Assembly: GCA_947452295.1 (NCBI GenBank)
Contig: CANGCK010000017.1
Location: 1 to 58,901, forward strand
Direction: 5' to 3'
Origin: Sphingobacteriia bacterium
Lineage (GTDB): Bacteria; Bacteroidota; Bacteroidia; Chitinophagales; Chitinophagaceae
Length of the DNA: 58,901 nucleotides
Position numbers and translations under genes: made by a program. Shown one piece after another: positions 28,181 through 37,810 of the stretch (position 1 is its first letter; every line of letters begins with the position of its first letter). The notes below the pieces were generated by a model. It ran no database searches, was not told the DNA's origin, and saw nothing but the letters and a program-made list of their open reading frames with translations.

Positions 28181-31100
28181 ATGGGAAAATCATTTTCATT
28201 TATTATCATGCTCGTGTTTATATGTTTAGGTATTAATGCGCAACCTATTGCAGATACCAGTGCTAATAGCTTAAACAATGTATTTAAACCGATGAAATGG
28301 CGTTCAATTGGTCCATTTAGAGGTGGAAGGTCGGTAACTGCATGTGGCGTTGTTGGCAATACTTCTACTTACTATATGGGTACAACAGGAGGTGGTTTAT
28401 GGAAAACCGACGACATGGGTATTACCTGGAGAAATGTTTCGGACGGATTTTTTAAAACAAGTTCGGTAGGAGCGGTAGCCGTTGCAGAAAGTGATGCGAA
28501 TATAGTATATGTAGGTATGGGAGAGCATGCCGTAAGAGGCGTAATGACCCATTCGGGTGATGGGGTATATAAAAGTACAGATGCCGGAAAAACATGGAAG
28601 AAATTAGGGCTCGAATTAACACAGCACATTGCCCGAATTGCCATTCATCCGAAAGATCCCAACATCGTATATATAGCAGCACAAGGTGCCTTATATAGCA
28701 ACAGTGCCGAACGTGGTGTTTATCAATCTACTGATGGTGGTTTGCATTGGAAAAAAATTTTGTATGTTGATGATAAAACCGGTTGTACCGATTTGTCGAT
28801 GGACATGAATAATCCGGCCATTCTTTATGCATCTATGTGGGAACATGGTCGTAAACCTTGGCAGGTAAAAAGTGGTGGCCCTGGAAGTGGATTGTATAAA
28901 TCTACCGACGGCGGTAACCATTGGGATAAATTGTTGGATGGCTTACCAAAAGAAATGGGTAAAATGTCGATAGCTGTTTGTAGATCTAATTCCGAAAAAG
29001 TATATGCATTAATTGAAAGTGATTATACAAAAGAAGCTGGCGGCCTATATGTATCTACCGATGCAGGCAACAGCTGGAGCCATGTAACTAACGACCACCG
29101 GTTAATACAGCGTTCTTGGTATTATATTAAATTGTTTACCGATCCTATTAATGAAAATACTTTGTATGTAATGAGTGCGCCTGCTATGCGTTCTATTGAT
29201 GGTGGAAAAACCTGGACAGATATATCGGCCACACATGGCGATTACCATAACCTTTGGATTAATCCTAACAATGCCAATAATATAATTATTGCTGATGATG
29301 GCGGTGCTGCCATTACTTTTAATCAGGGAAAATCATGGAGTAGCCAAAACAATATGCCCACGGCTCAGTTTTATCGCATTAATGTAGACAATCAATTTCC
29401 ATATAGAATTTATGGCGGTCAACAAGACAATACTTCTGTAAGTATTGCCAGTAGAGAGTTGAATAGTGGTGGCATAACAACCAATTCCTGGACATCTTCT
29501 GCCGGTGGCGAAAGTGCTTTTTTAGCTTTTGACCCCAACGACCCCCGCTTTGTTTTAGGAGGTAGTTATCAGGGCACTATAGAAGTGTTAGACACAAAAG
29601 CAAAAGCCAGCACCAATATTATGGCTGCACCCATACAATATTTAGGAAGAGATGCTAAAGATATTAAATACCGTTTTAACTGGAATGCCCCTATCATTTG
29701 GAGTGCACATGAACCTCATACATACTATCATGGTGCACAACTGTTATTAAAAACCAGCGATTATGGTAAAACATGGAAAGAAGTTTCTCCCGATTTAACA
29801 CGCAATGAAAAAGACAAACAAGGAAAAGCCGGTGTGCCTTATTCCAATGAAGCGGTTGGTGCTGAAAACTATGGTACTTTAAGTTATATTTTGGAATCGC
29901 CCCTAGAAAAAGGCGTAATCTATACCGGCAGCGATGATGGTTATGTATATTTAACAAAAGATGGTGGTGAACATTGGCAGAATATAACCCCTGCCGGGTT
30001 AAGTGAATGTTTAATCAATGCCATTGAAGTTTCTCCGCATGATAAGGCTACTGCGTATATTGCTACCACCCGCTATAAATTTAACGACCACACTCCTGCT
30101 ATTTATAAAACAACTGATTATGGCAAAACATGGACCAATATAAGTGCAGGTATACCACTAGGCGCATTCACGAGGGTTGTAAGAGAAGATGCCATTAGAA
30201 AAGATTTGTTATTTGCAGGTACAGAAACAGGTATTTATTTATCCTGGAACGGTGGAAAAAACTGGAGCCCCTTTCAGTTAAATTTACCTTTAACACCCAT
30301 TACCGATTTGCGCATCCACCAAGGGAATTTAATTGCTGCTACATCAGGTAGATCTTTTTGGATTTTAGATGATTTGAGTTTGCTGCGTCAATATAAAAAA
30401 GAATCTGTTGCATTAACTATCTATCAACCGGCTGATACATATATTGTTACTGGCTATAGTGAGTTAGATGGTAACTCAACCAGCATTACTGGTACCAATG
30501 ATTTTAGAGGTGTAAACCCAGCTACCGGGGTTGTTATTTATTATCAATTACCCGATATAAAAGACAAAGAAGAAGTACGTTTAGTAATAAAAGATGAAGA
30601 AGGTAATTTGGTGAGAAGTTTTTCATCAAAACCAGATTCAACGTATAAAAGATACGATGGCGGGCCCGCTGAAAACCCAATTCTTTCTGTACATAAAGGA
30701 ATAAATCGTTTTGTGTGGAATATGCATTACCCTACATTGCCTGGTATTCCAAATGTTTACATAGAAAGCAGCTTCAGGGGTCATAAAGCTATTCCCGGTA
30801 ATTACGAGTATTCATTAAGTATTGGAGGAAAAGAAGTTAAAACTAACGCAGCAATATTAGCTAATCCGCACTATAACACATCGCCTGCAGAATATAAAAC
30901 GTATCATTCGTTTATTGCTAAAGTAGAAAACGAATTAACTACTATGCATCATTTAGTAAACACATTATATACTAAGCGGATTCAATTAGAAGGAATTATT
31001 ACAAACCTTCCTTCACAAGAACAATATAAAAATATTCGTTTAGAGGGGCTTGCTTTAGTTAAAAAATTAAATGAATGGGATGAAGAAATGATTCAACGAA

Positions 31101-31345
31101 AATCAACTGCTTATGATGATGTTGAAAATTTCCCAAATAAGTTTACCGCCAATTATATGTTTGCCATGAATCAAATTCAAAGTGATATACCCATGGTAAG
31201 CCAACCTGCTATAGATAGGATAAATGAATTGAATTCTGCATGGGATGAATTGAAAAAAAGAGGCAACGATTTATTAGATTTGCAAATTCCTAAAATGAAT
31301 GAATTGCTGTGGAAGGTTGGTGTAGGCGCCGTTTGGGTTAAATAA
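28181..31345 (+). CDS. Exported sortilin/Vps10-like beta-propeller protein
   Basis: The 1054-residue protein has a signal peptide ([18 protein letters not shown]). It begins [15 protein letters not shown], the hallmark of a large Bacteroidota family. At least eight Asp-box/BNR-type repeats follow ([47 protein letters not shown]), forming a sortilin-like propeller over about residues 40-720. The C-terminal 330 residues have a beta domain and a helical end. No catalytic residues are known for this family; it is often misannotated as sialidase or glycosyl hydrolase. It leads a same-strand series with a hydrolase and two peptidases. Confidence 0.88.
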   Translation: MGKSFSFIIMLVFICLGINAQPIADTSANSLNNVFKPMKWRSIGPFRGGRSVTACGVVGNTSTYYMGTTGGGLWKTDDMGITWRNVSDGFFKTSSVGAVAVAESDANIVYVGMGEHAVRGVMTHSGDGVYKSTDAGKTWKKLGLELTQHIARIAIHPKDPNIVYIAAQGALYSNSAERGVYQSTDGGLHWKKILYVDDKTGCTDLSMDMNNPAILYASMWEHGRKPWQVKSGGPGSGLYKSTDGGNHWDKLLDGLPKEMGKMSIAVCRSNSEKVYALIESDYTKEAGGLYVSTDAGNSWSHVTNDHRLIQRSWYYIKLFTDPINENTLYVMSAPAMRSIDGGKTWTDISATHGDYHNLWINPNNANNIIIADDGGAAITFNQGKSWSSQNNMPTAQFYRINVDNQFPYRIYGGQQDNTSVSIASRELNSGGITTNSWTSSAGGESAFLAFDPNDPRFVLGGSYQGTIEVLDTKAKASTNIMAAPIQYLGRDAKDIKYRFNWNAPIIWSAHEPHTYYHGAQLLLKTSDYGKTWKEVSPDLTRNEKDKQGKAGVPYSNEAVGAENYGTLSYILESPLEKGVIYTGSDDGYVYLTKDGGEHWQNITPAGLSECLINAIEVSPHDKATAYIATTRYKFNDHTPAIYKTTDYGKTWTNISAGIPLGAFTRVVREDAIRKDLLFAGTETGIYLSWNGGKNWSPFQLNLPLTPITDLRIHQGNLIAATSGRSFWILDDLSLLRQYKKESVALTIYQPADTYIVTGYSELDGNSTSITGTNDFRGVNPATGVVIYYQLPDIKDKEEVRLVIKDEEGNLVRSFSSKPDSTYKRYDGGPAENPILSVHKGINRFVWNMHYPTLPGIPNVYIESSFRGHKAIPGNYEYSLSIGGKEVKTNAAILANPHYNTSPAEYKTYHSFIAKVENELTTMHHLVNTLYTKRIQLEGIITNLPSQEQYKNIRLEGLALVKKLNEWDEEMIQRKSTAYDDVENFPNKFTANYMFAMNQIQSDIPMVSQPAIDRINELNSAWDELKKRGNDLLDLQIPKMNELLWKVGVGAVWVK

Positions 31346-31365
31346 ATTTATACAAATAGAAACAG

Positions 31366-32298
31366 ATGAAAGTAGTAAGGTTTTTGAGAAACATTATTGG
31401 TGTATTGCTTGTGGTTTTTCTTTTATTATTGGGTGTTTTTTTTCAACCTGATAAATCTTTGGAAGAATTAACACCTACGTATACCAACCATCAATCTCGT
31501 TTTATTTCATTGTATGGAATGAATGTACATTATAGAGATGAAGGTGTTAAAAACGATTCAATTCCATTGGTATTAATACATGGCACTTCTTCTTCCTTAC
31601 ATACTTTTGAGAAAATGATAGACTCTTTAAGAAATCATAGAAGAGTTATTACGCTTGATTTGCCAGGGTTTGGCTTAACTGGACCTAATGAAGAAAATTA
31701 TTACAGTTACAACTATTACACACAGTTTTTAGGTGCGTTTTTAAAATTTATTGATGTGTCTGTTTGTGATATTGGGGGTAATTCATTAGGTGGGGGTATT
31801 GCCTGGTATTATACAGTAGCGCATCCTACAAAAGTTCGGAAGCTTATATTAATTGACCCAACCGGATACCCTACTGTTAATACAAAAGGTGCCCTTGGTT
31901 TTAAATTAGCAGCAACGCCGGTATTAAACAATTTAATACAATATATAACACCCCGTTCTATTATCAAACAAAGTTTAGAAGATGTGTTTTATAATAAAGA
32001 ATTGGTAACAGAAAAATTGATAGATCGATTTCATGATTTGGCTATTAGAAAGGGAAATCGAAAAGCATTAATCAGCTTATTTAATCATCGAAAAAAACTC
32101 GATTATCAAAAAATTGCAACTATAACTTGTCCTACTTTAATTATTTGGGGAGATAAAGATCAATTAATACCAGTATCGAATGCTTATTTATTTGAAAAGA
32201 ACATAAAAGGAAGTAAATTAATTATTTTACAAGATATAGGACATTGTCCGAATGAAGAAGTACCCTATATTGTTTCGGAATTGATCTTAAATTTTTAA
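31366..32298 (+). CDS. Membrane-anchored alpha/beta hydrolase
   Basis: The 310-residue protein has one N-terminal hydrophobic helix (about 8-26), then an alpha/beta-hydrolase fold. The oxyanion region is HGTSSS at 72-77, the nucleophile Ser140 lies in GGNSLGGG, the acid is Asp263 or Asp265 in GDKDQL, and His293 is in IGHCPNEE. The triad is complete, so it is an active esterase, lipase or peptidase of unknown substrate. It starts 20 bp after the propeller gene and 21 bp before an M20 peptidase, an operon arrangement. Confidence 0.88.
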   Translation: MKVVRFLRNIIGVLLVVFLLLLGVFFQPDKSLEELTPTYTNHQSRFISLYGMNVHYRDEGVKNDSIPLVLIHGTSSSLHTFEKMIDSLRNHRRVITLDLPGFGLTGPNEENYYSYNYYTQFLGAFLKFIDVSVCDIGGNSLGGGIAWYYTVAHPTKVRKLILIDPTGYPTVNTKGALGFKLAATPVLNNLIQYITPRSIIKQSLEDVFYNKELVTEKLIDRFHDLAIRKGNRKALISLFNHRKKLDYQKIATITCPTLIIWGDKDQLIPVSNAYLFEKNIKGSKLIILQDIGHCPNEEVPYIVSELILNF

Positions 32299-32319
32299 GG
32301 GGTTATTAATAATTTTCAA

Positions 32320-33606
32320 ATGATAAAAAAATTTGTTTTTATATGCTTGCTGTTTTTTGCTACATCGCTAACGGCACAAACGCTTTCTAAAGTAGAACAA
32401 CAAATTACTGTTGAAATTGAAAAAAATTATGTCGATATGATGGAGCTGTTGAAAAAAACAGTGAACATAAATAGTGGCACATTTAACATAAAAGGCGTAA
32501 AGCAAGTAGGTGAAATTTATGCCAATGCCTTACAACAATTGGGCTTTACCATTGAATGGATTACTCAACCCGATTCATTAAAAAGAGCTGGGCATTTAGT
32601 AGCGTTTCGTAAAGGAAAGAAAGGTAAAAAACTTTTTTTGATTGGGCATTTAGATACTGTATTTGAACCCGATATGCCTGAAAACCCTTTTACTGTCTTA
32701 AACGATTCAACAATTACTGGTCAGGGTATCAACGATATGAAAGGGGGCGATGTAATAATTATTGCTGCAATGAAGGCCCTACATCAGTTGAATTTATTAG
32801 ACGAAACAACAATCACTATATACATGACCGGTGATGAAGAAAATGCGGGTGAACCCAGAGACGTGAGTAGGGGCGATTTTATCAAACGTGCCAAAGAACA
32901 TGAAATAGCTTTGGCATTTGAAGGTGCCATTGGTTTAAATACTATAGCAACTGCCCGCAGAGGTGCAAGTGGATGGCGGTTAGAAGTGGAAGCAAAACAA
33001 GGCCATTCATCAGGAGTATTTGCTGCAGGTGGATATGGTGCAATTTATGAAGCGAGCAGAATCATCAATACTTTTAGAGAAACACTTAGCAAAGAGCAAT
33101 TCCTTACATTTAATCCGGGTTTATTTATTGGAGGAGCAGAAGTAGATGTAAATGCAGCAGCGCAAAAAGGGAGTGCTGCCGGTAAAACAAATATTATTTC
33201 ACCTAAAACGGTGGTTATTGGCGATTTACGTTTTTTAACAGAAACACAAAAGATAAATGCCCGTAAAACCATGTTGAACATTACGCAACAAAATTTACCT
33301 GGAACAAAAGCTACTATTCATTTCATGGATGGTATCCCCTCTATGTCGCCTACCAAAGGAAATGAAGCTTTGGCCGATGAATTAAGTAAAGTAAATATGG
33401 CTTTAGGATATGGCAAAGTGATGCCAGGAAATGCGGGTAGCCGTGGAGCAGGAGATATTTCTTACATAGCTGCATATGCCGATTGTTTAGACGGATTAGG
33501 GGCTTCGGGAAAAGGCGCACACGCTCCTGGTGAAGTATTGAATGTAAACGAATACGCTAAATTAATGAAACGTGCGGCAGTTTTTGTTTATAGATTAACA
33601 CGTTAA
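32320..33606 (+). CDS. Exported M20-family metallopeptidase
   Basis: The 428-residue product has a signal peptide (IKKFVFICLLFFATSLTAQ). M20 zinc-site residues are His110/Asp112 in GHLDTVFE, Asp139 in INDMKGG, the general base pair Glu173/Glu174 in TGDEENAGE, and a late His near the C-terminus in GAHAPGE. It resembles exported glutamate carboxypeptidase (CPG2-like) M20 enzymes that trim C-terminal residues. It follows the alpha/beta hydrolase closely and precedes an M24 peptidase, pointing to stepwise peptide breakdown. Confidence 0.9.
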   Translation: MIKKFVFICLLFFATSLTAQTLSKVEQQITVEIEKNYVDMMELLKKTVNINSGTFNIKGVKQVGEIYANALQQLGFTIEWITQPDSLKRAGHLVAFRKGKKGKKLFLIGHLDTVFEPDMPENPFTVLNDSTITGQGINDMKGGDVIIIAAMKALHQLNLLDETTITIYMTGDEENAGEPRDVSRGDFIKRAKEHEIALAFEGAIGLNTIATARRGASGWRLEVEAKQGHSSGVFAAGGYGAIYEASRIINTFRETLSKEQFLTFNPGLFIGGAEVDVNAAAQKGSAAGKTNIISPKTVVIGDLRFLTETQKINARKTMLNITQQNLPGTKATIHFMDGIPSMSPTKGNEALADELSKVNMALGYGKVMPGNAGSRGAGDISYIAAYADCLDGLGASGKGAHAPGEVLNVNEYAKLMKRAAVFVYRLTR

Positions 33607-33620
33607 AAGTCAAAATTAAA

Positions 33621-33670
33621 AATTGAAATGGTCATGTGCATTGTTTGCAAACCTTGTGAGTGTTTTAAGT
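33621..33670. repeat. Hairpin repeat element, copy 1
   Basis: The block reads TTGAAATGGTCATG...TTTTAAGT. Its ends can pair through TTGAAATGGTC and the 3' GAGTGTTTTAA with several G-U pairs. It is about 50 bases and resembles copy 2 at 33689-33729, apart from an extra 8-base insert in the loop. Confidence 0.65.
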
Positions 33671-33688
33671 CTTAATTAAAAAAATAAA

Positions 33689-33729
33689 ACTTGAAATAGT
33701 CATGAGCATTCCTTGCGACTATTTTAAGT
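33689..33729. repeat. Hairpin repeat element, copy 2
   Basis: ACTTGAAATAGTC (33689-33701) pairs with GACTATTTTAAGT (33717-33729) over 13 positions with one G-U pair. The loop is 15 bases. Sequence and ability to fold are shared with copy 1, while several stem bases differ, as expected if pairing is conserved. It lies 20 bases before the M24 peptidase start. Confidence 0.7.
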
Positions 33730-33749
33730 GAAAACTAAAAAATATATAA

Positions 33750-35072
33750 ATGAAAAGTTTTGTTGTATTGTTCTTCGTACTTCTTTCGCTGAATGGGTCG
33801 GCACAAATATTGCCATTAAAACAACAAGCACAAGTAATTGATGAAGTATTAGGTTACCGACTCAACAATTTATTGCCACAATTAATGGAAAAAAACAACA
33901 TCGATATGTGGGTGATGGTTACCAGAGAATACAATGAAGATCCAATTATAAAAACGATGTTGCCAGCCACTTGGTTAAGTGCTAGAAGAAGAACCATTTT
34001 GGTGTTTTATTACAACCCACAAACCAAGGTTTATGCTAAACTAGCAGTAGCCCGTTACAATGTAGGCGATCAAATAGAAGCCGCTTGGGATATGAAGAAA
34101 TACCCCAATCAGTGGGATGCATTAAAAGCAATTATAGAAAAATATCAACCGAAAAAAATTGCTGTTAATACCTCTGAAAATTTTGCACATGCAGATGGAA
34201 TGGATTATACAGAATATCAATTGCTATCACAGTCTTTGCCTGCTGCCTATCAACAAAATATTGTTTCAGCCGAGCCTTTAGCAATTGCTTGGTTAGAAAC
34301 CAGAACTGCACGTGAAATGCAATTTTATCCTCAACTCATTAGCATTAGTAAAAAAATAATTGCAGAGGGATTTAGTAGCAAAGTAATTACACCGGGTATT
34401 ACCACTAGCGAAGATTTGGTGTGGTGGTTTCGCCAAAAAATGCAGGATTTAGGTTTAAGCACCTGGTTTCATCCATCTGTAGAAATTCAACGAAACGATT
34501 CAATGAAGTTTGATCACTTAAAAGCTTTTACCAATAAAGGTGTTAATGACAATGAAGTGATTAGAGCCGGAGATTTACTGCATGTTGATTTTGGTATTAC
34601 TTACTTAAGGTTAAATACCGATATTCAAGAACATGCTTATGTATTAAAACCTGATGAAAAAGATGCACCGGAATTTTTAAAAGTAGCTTTAACTAAAACA
34701 AATAGATTACAGGATATATTAACTGAACAATATAAACTGAATAAATCGGGCAATCAAATTTTAGCAGATGCATTGGCAGTAGCCAAAAAAGAAAATATAG
34801 ATGCTACTATTTATACGCACCCCATTGGTTATCATGGACATGCAGCTGGGCCAACTATTGGTTTATGGGATCAGCAAGGCGGCGTTCCGGGTAGTGGTGA
34901 TTTTCCTACCCACTATAATACGGCCTACTCTATTGAACTGAATGCAGCATTCAATATTAAAGAATGGAACAAAAGCATACGCATTATGTTAGAGCAAGAC
35001 GGATATTTTGATGAAACAGGTTTTAGATACATCAATGGCAGACAAACAGCGTTTCATTTAGTAGGTAACTAA
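33750..35072 (+). CDS. Exported M24-family metallopeptidase (Xaa-Pro aminopeptidase-like)
   Basis: The 440-residue product has a signal peptide (KSFVVLFFVLLSLNGSAQ). The creatinase-like N-domain (about 30-185) precedes the pita-bread catalytic domain. Dinuclear-metal ligands are Asp280 (VDFG), Asp291 (TDIQ), a His in HPIGYHGHAAGP (His364 fits), Glu396 (YSIELN) and Glu415 (MLEQDG). It probably removes N-terminal residues before proline in the periplasm. Its last four bases overlap the end of the convergent gene at 35069. It ends the exported peptidase series. Confidence 0.9.
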   Translation: MKSFVVLFFVLLSLNGSAQILPLKQQAQVIDEVLGYRLNNLLPQLMEKNNIDMWVMVTREYNEDPIIKTMLPATWLSARRRTILVFYYNPQTKVYAKLAVARYNVGDQIEAAWDMKKYPNQWDALKAIIEKYQPKKIAVNTSENFAHADGMDYTEYQLLSQSLPAAYQQNIVSAEPLAIAWLETRTAREMQFYPQLISISKKIIAEGFSSKVITPGITTSEDLVWWFRQKMQDLGLSTWFHPSVEIQRNDSMKFDHLKAFTNKGVNDNEVIRAGDLLHVDFGITYLRLNTDIQEHAYVLKPDEKDAPEFLKVALTKTNRLQDILTEQYKLNKSGNQILADALAVAKKENIDATIYTHPIGYHGHAAGPTIGLWDQQGGVPGSGDFPTHYNTAYSIELNAAFNIKEWNKSIRIMLEQDGYFDETGFRYINGRQTAFHLVGN

Positions 35073-35470
35073 CTCAACTCAATATGATAAACGTCTGATT
35101 GGTTTCTTTTGATGTTTCGATACTCAAAACCACCGGCCTGCGGAATTTCTTCCACCAAATCGAATTGCGTACAAGATTTAGGAAGGCCTTCAAATATTAG
35201 TGTAAAAGGCGTTACCGGCCCCTTTAATTGCATGTAAGTAGGATACCAGTTTATATTTACAACTTGTAGTATTTTGCTTTTATGATCCGAATCATGTGCT
35301 ATTAAATAAGTAGTAGGCCATATTCTTATACCAGAATATTCCCAATCTTCCGATAAAAAATTAACATGTACAACTACTTGTCCTTGCACCACAGTATTGT
35401 TTTTCAACGACTGTTGAACAAACTCATCGAAAACAACTACTCTTTTTTTTACTGGTATTCCTGAAGGCAT
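35069..35470 (-). CDS. Small orphan protein cotranscribed with the DUF1080 gene
   Basis: The product has 133 residues from the ATG at 35470. The start at 35560 would overlap the DUF1080 gene by 86 bp; the ATG at 35470 lies four bases after the DUF1080 stop, so it is preferred. It has no signal peptide. The body is beta-rich (GQVVVHVNFLSEDW, GIRIWPTTYLI) and ends GGFEYRNIKRNQSDVYHIEL. Similar proteins appear in other Bacteroidota but no function is known. Its 3' end overlaps the M24 gene by four bases. Confidence 0.7.
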   Translation of the reverse strand: MPSGIPVKKRVVVFDEFVQQSLKNNTVVQGQVVVHVNFLSEDWEYSGIRIWPTTYLIAHDSDHKSKILQVVNINWYPTYMQLKGPVTPFTLIFEGLPKSCTQFDLVEEIPQAGGFEYRNIKRNQSDVYHIELS

Positions 35471-35474
35471 ACTT

Positions 35475-36437
35475 TTATTTCGCCGGAGTGATGATGATAT
35501 TTCTGTATTCAATCGGACCATGATCACCTTGTAACATAATAGGACCCGGTTCTCCTTCATTACTATCTAATGCACCACCAGTTATTCCAGGAATAATTGC
35601 ATCGGTAATAATCGACTTTCCATTGGCTACAATTGTTACTCTACGACCAACCAATGTAATATCGTAAGTTTGCCACTCGCCGGGAGCTTTGGCAACCATT
35701 TCATTTGGCGATAAAAAACCGTACACTCCCCCTAAATAAATAGAGGATGGTTCTTTGCCAATATTGTCTTCTACCTGCACTTCATAACGGCCTCTTAAAT
35801 AAACACCACTATTACTACCTGCAGGATAGCGAAATTCTATATGCAATTTAAAGTCTTCAAATTTTTGATCGGTGATAATATTATTGCCGGATTTGGCACT
35901 GGTTAACACCCCTTTTATCACCTCCCATTGATTATTTGCGCCAGACGCATGCCAACCTTTAGTATCTTTTCCATTTAATAATTTAATAGGAGTACCCCAA
36001 ACCGGCGCCTTTGTTCTTTTAAGCAAAGGGGCTCTTACACCCGTAAAATTATAAGTTGTGCCTCCACTACTAATTATGGTGCCAGCTAATTGATCATTGT
36101 TTAATACAGCAGAAAATTCCATGTATTTTTCTGAACGCTCCCATTGTGGAGGAATCGAAAAAAATATTTTTCCTTCTTTTACTTGTACATGCGCTATTGG
36201 ACGTGCACTACCACCCTCTGCAACAAAATAACCTACCAATGTTTTGTTTCCTGAAAGCTTAACCTCTAACCAAGAAGGTGCAACTCTGTTGCCAAGGTTT
36301 AGTGAAAGATCCCAACGTCCAATAATTGCATTGTCATCGGCAGCCTTTATAGATGTACAAATAAACATTGAGCAAGTAAATATAAAAGTCATTGCCATTA
36401 AATGGCTTAAGCGTTTAAAAGAAATTGTTGATTGCAT
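35475..36437 (-). CDS. Exported DUF1080 (3-keto-disaccharide hydrolase) family protein
   Basis: The 320-residue product has a signal peptide (residues 1-32). An N-terminal beta domain (about 38-140) precedes the concanavalin-like DUF1080 domain (about 150-318). DUF1080 hallmarks are IKLLNGKDTKGWH, SNSGVYLRGRYEVQVEDN, GEWQTYDITLVGRRV and PIMLQGDHGPIEYRNI. This family includes enzymes that cleave 3-keto-glycosides made by Gfo/Idh oxidoreductases in Bacteroidota. No keto-forming enzyme is adjacent, but a Gfo/Idh gene lies 9 kb away. The protein is probably periplasmic. Confidence 0.87.
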   Translation of the reverse strand: MQSTISFKRLSHLMAMTFIFTCSMFICTSIKAADDNAIIGRWDLSLNLGNRVAPSWLEVKLSGNKTLVGYFVAEGGSARPIAHVQVKEGKIFFSIPPQWERSEKYMEFSAVLNNDQLAGTIISSGGTTYNFTGVRAPLLKRTKAPVWGTPIKLLNGKDTKGWHASGANNQWEVIKGVLTSAKSGNNIITDQKFEDFKLHIEFRYPAGSNSGVYLRGRYEVQVEDNIGKEPSSIYLGGVYGFLSPNEMVAKAPGEWQTYDITLVGRRVTIVANGKSIITDAIIPGITGGALDSNEGEPGPIMLQGDHGPIEYRNIIITPAK

Positions 36438-36606
36438 GTTGTAGGCTTTTATTGTTTTGCTGCTTAATATTCGTTTGATAACTATTGTTGTTGATTTTGA
36501 ATTTTTATTGAAAGCGAATTTTATTCAGGTAATACTTTGTTCCTCAAGATAAATAAAAAATTGAATGAGCCATACAATTAAAGGTTAAGAAAATTAATTT
36601 AGGCAT

Positions 36607-37671
36607 TTATTTTTTATTGTAACCTGCTTTGTGACTAATTCTAAATTTGGTTACTTCGGTAACATAATATGCATTAGGATGTTCTGGTTGAATTTCAGTA
36701 GCTTTTGTATAATCTTTTAGTGCTTCGGCGTGTTTTTTCATTGCCGACAAACACAAGGCTCTATTATAATAGGCTTCGGAATAGTTGGGTTTATTAGCAA
36801 TAGCAAGTGAATGGTCGGCCACAGCGCCTTTGTAATCTTTGATGGCAAAGCGAGCAATGGCTCTACCATAATATGCTTCTGCGCAATGGGCATTTAATTC
36901 AATAGCTTTACTATAATCTGCAATAGCAGCCAAATAATTTTTTATAGCATACTTTGTGATGGCTCTGTTTTGATAATAGAGCCATTCATTGGGGTTTAAT
37001 TTTGTGGCTTTATTGTGGTCGGCTATCGCTCCATTATAATCTTGCCGATTGTACCTAGCAACACCTCGGTTATTATAAGATTCTGCATCCATAGATTGCG
37101 TAGCAATTACTGTACTAAAATCGGCAATAGCACCTTTAAAATCAGCATCTTCTGAACGCGCCATTCCCCTATTAAAAAAAGCATCCATGTCAAATGGATT
37201 TAAATCGATTGCTGTAGTAAAATCATTAATAGCACCGGGTAAATCTTGTAGTATTGCTTTTACTGTTCCCCGATATTTAAATGTATCACCATCTGTATCA
37301 TTGTATTCAATTGCTTTACTAAAATCTAATAGCGCTTCTTTATAGTTATTAACATCGAATTGTGAGAGCCCTCTGTTGAAATATGCTTTGGGATTTTTAG
37401 GCTCGAGTAAAATTGCTTCATCAAAATCGGCAATGGCTGATTTATAATCATGGTTATATGCTTTTGCCACACCTCGGTTTAAATGTGCTTCCGGATAAAA
37501 CTTATCCTTTATTAAAATATTGGTAAAGATTGCTATCGCCTCTGTATATTCTTTTTGATTGATTTTTTGTATCCCTGATTTATATAATTCATCAGCAGTT
37601 TGCGCATGAAGCTGCACGCTTAATTGCATAAAGCTTAATAGCAATGTTGTTTTTATAAATAAAGAAGGCAT
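36607..37671 (-). CDS. Exported TPR-repeat protein
   Basis: The 354-residue protein has a signal peptide (FIKTTLLLSFMQLSVQLHAQ) followed by about nine tetratricopeptide repeats of 34 residues, each with the A-x-x-x-F and N-R-G/Y-x-N-R-A pattern (EAHLNRGVAKA, KAYFNRGLSQF, EAYYNRALCLS). It would be a periplasmic or cell-surface protein-binding scaffold. No enzymatic domain. It is flanked by its own gaps of about 140-170 bp and is probably monocistronic. Confidence 0.9.
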   Translation of the reverse strand: MPSLFIKTTLLLSFMQLSVQLHAQTADELYKSGIQKINQKEYTEAIAIFTNILIKDKFYPEAHLNRGVAKAYNHDYKSAIADFDEAILLEPKNPKAYFNRGLSQFDVNNYKEALLDFSKAIEYNDTDGDTFKYRGTVKAILQDLPGAINDFTTAIDLNPFDMDAFFNRGMARSEDADFKGAIADFSTVIATQSMDAESYNNRGVARYNRQDYNGAIADHNKATKLNPNEWLYYQNRAITKYAIKNYLAAIADYSKAIELNAHCAEAYYGRAIARFAIKDYKGAVADHSLAIANKPNYSEAYYNRALCLSAMKKHAEALKDYTKATEIQPEHPNAYYVTEVTKFRISHKAGYNKK

Positions 37672-37810
37672 GCTTACAGTAAGATTTTATAAATCAATCA
37701 ACTATAAAAATATTGCAGATTGTTTATACTTACTAAGATAAGTTGATTGTTTGGTAAGGATGGATTTTTAAGTTAAAAATATACAGGTACGTTTTTATTG
37801 ATTTATCCAT

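Noticed and set aside
28141..28359. 72-residue minus-strand frame over the start of the propeller gene.
   Set aside because: It lies antisense to a clear signal peptide and conserved N-terminus, so it is a shadow frame.
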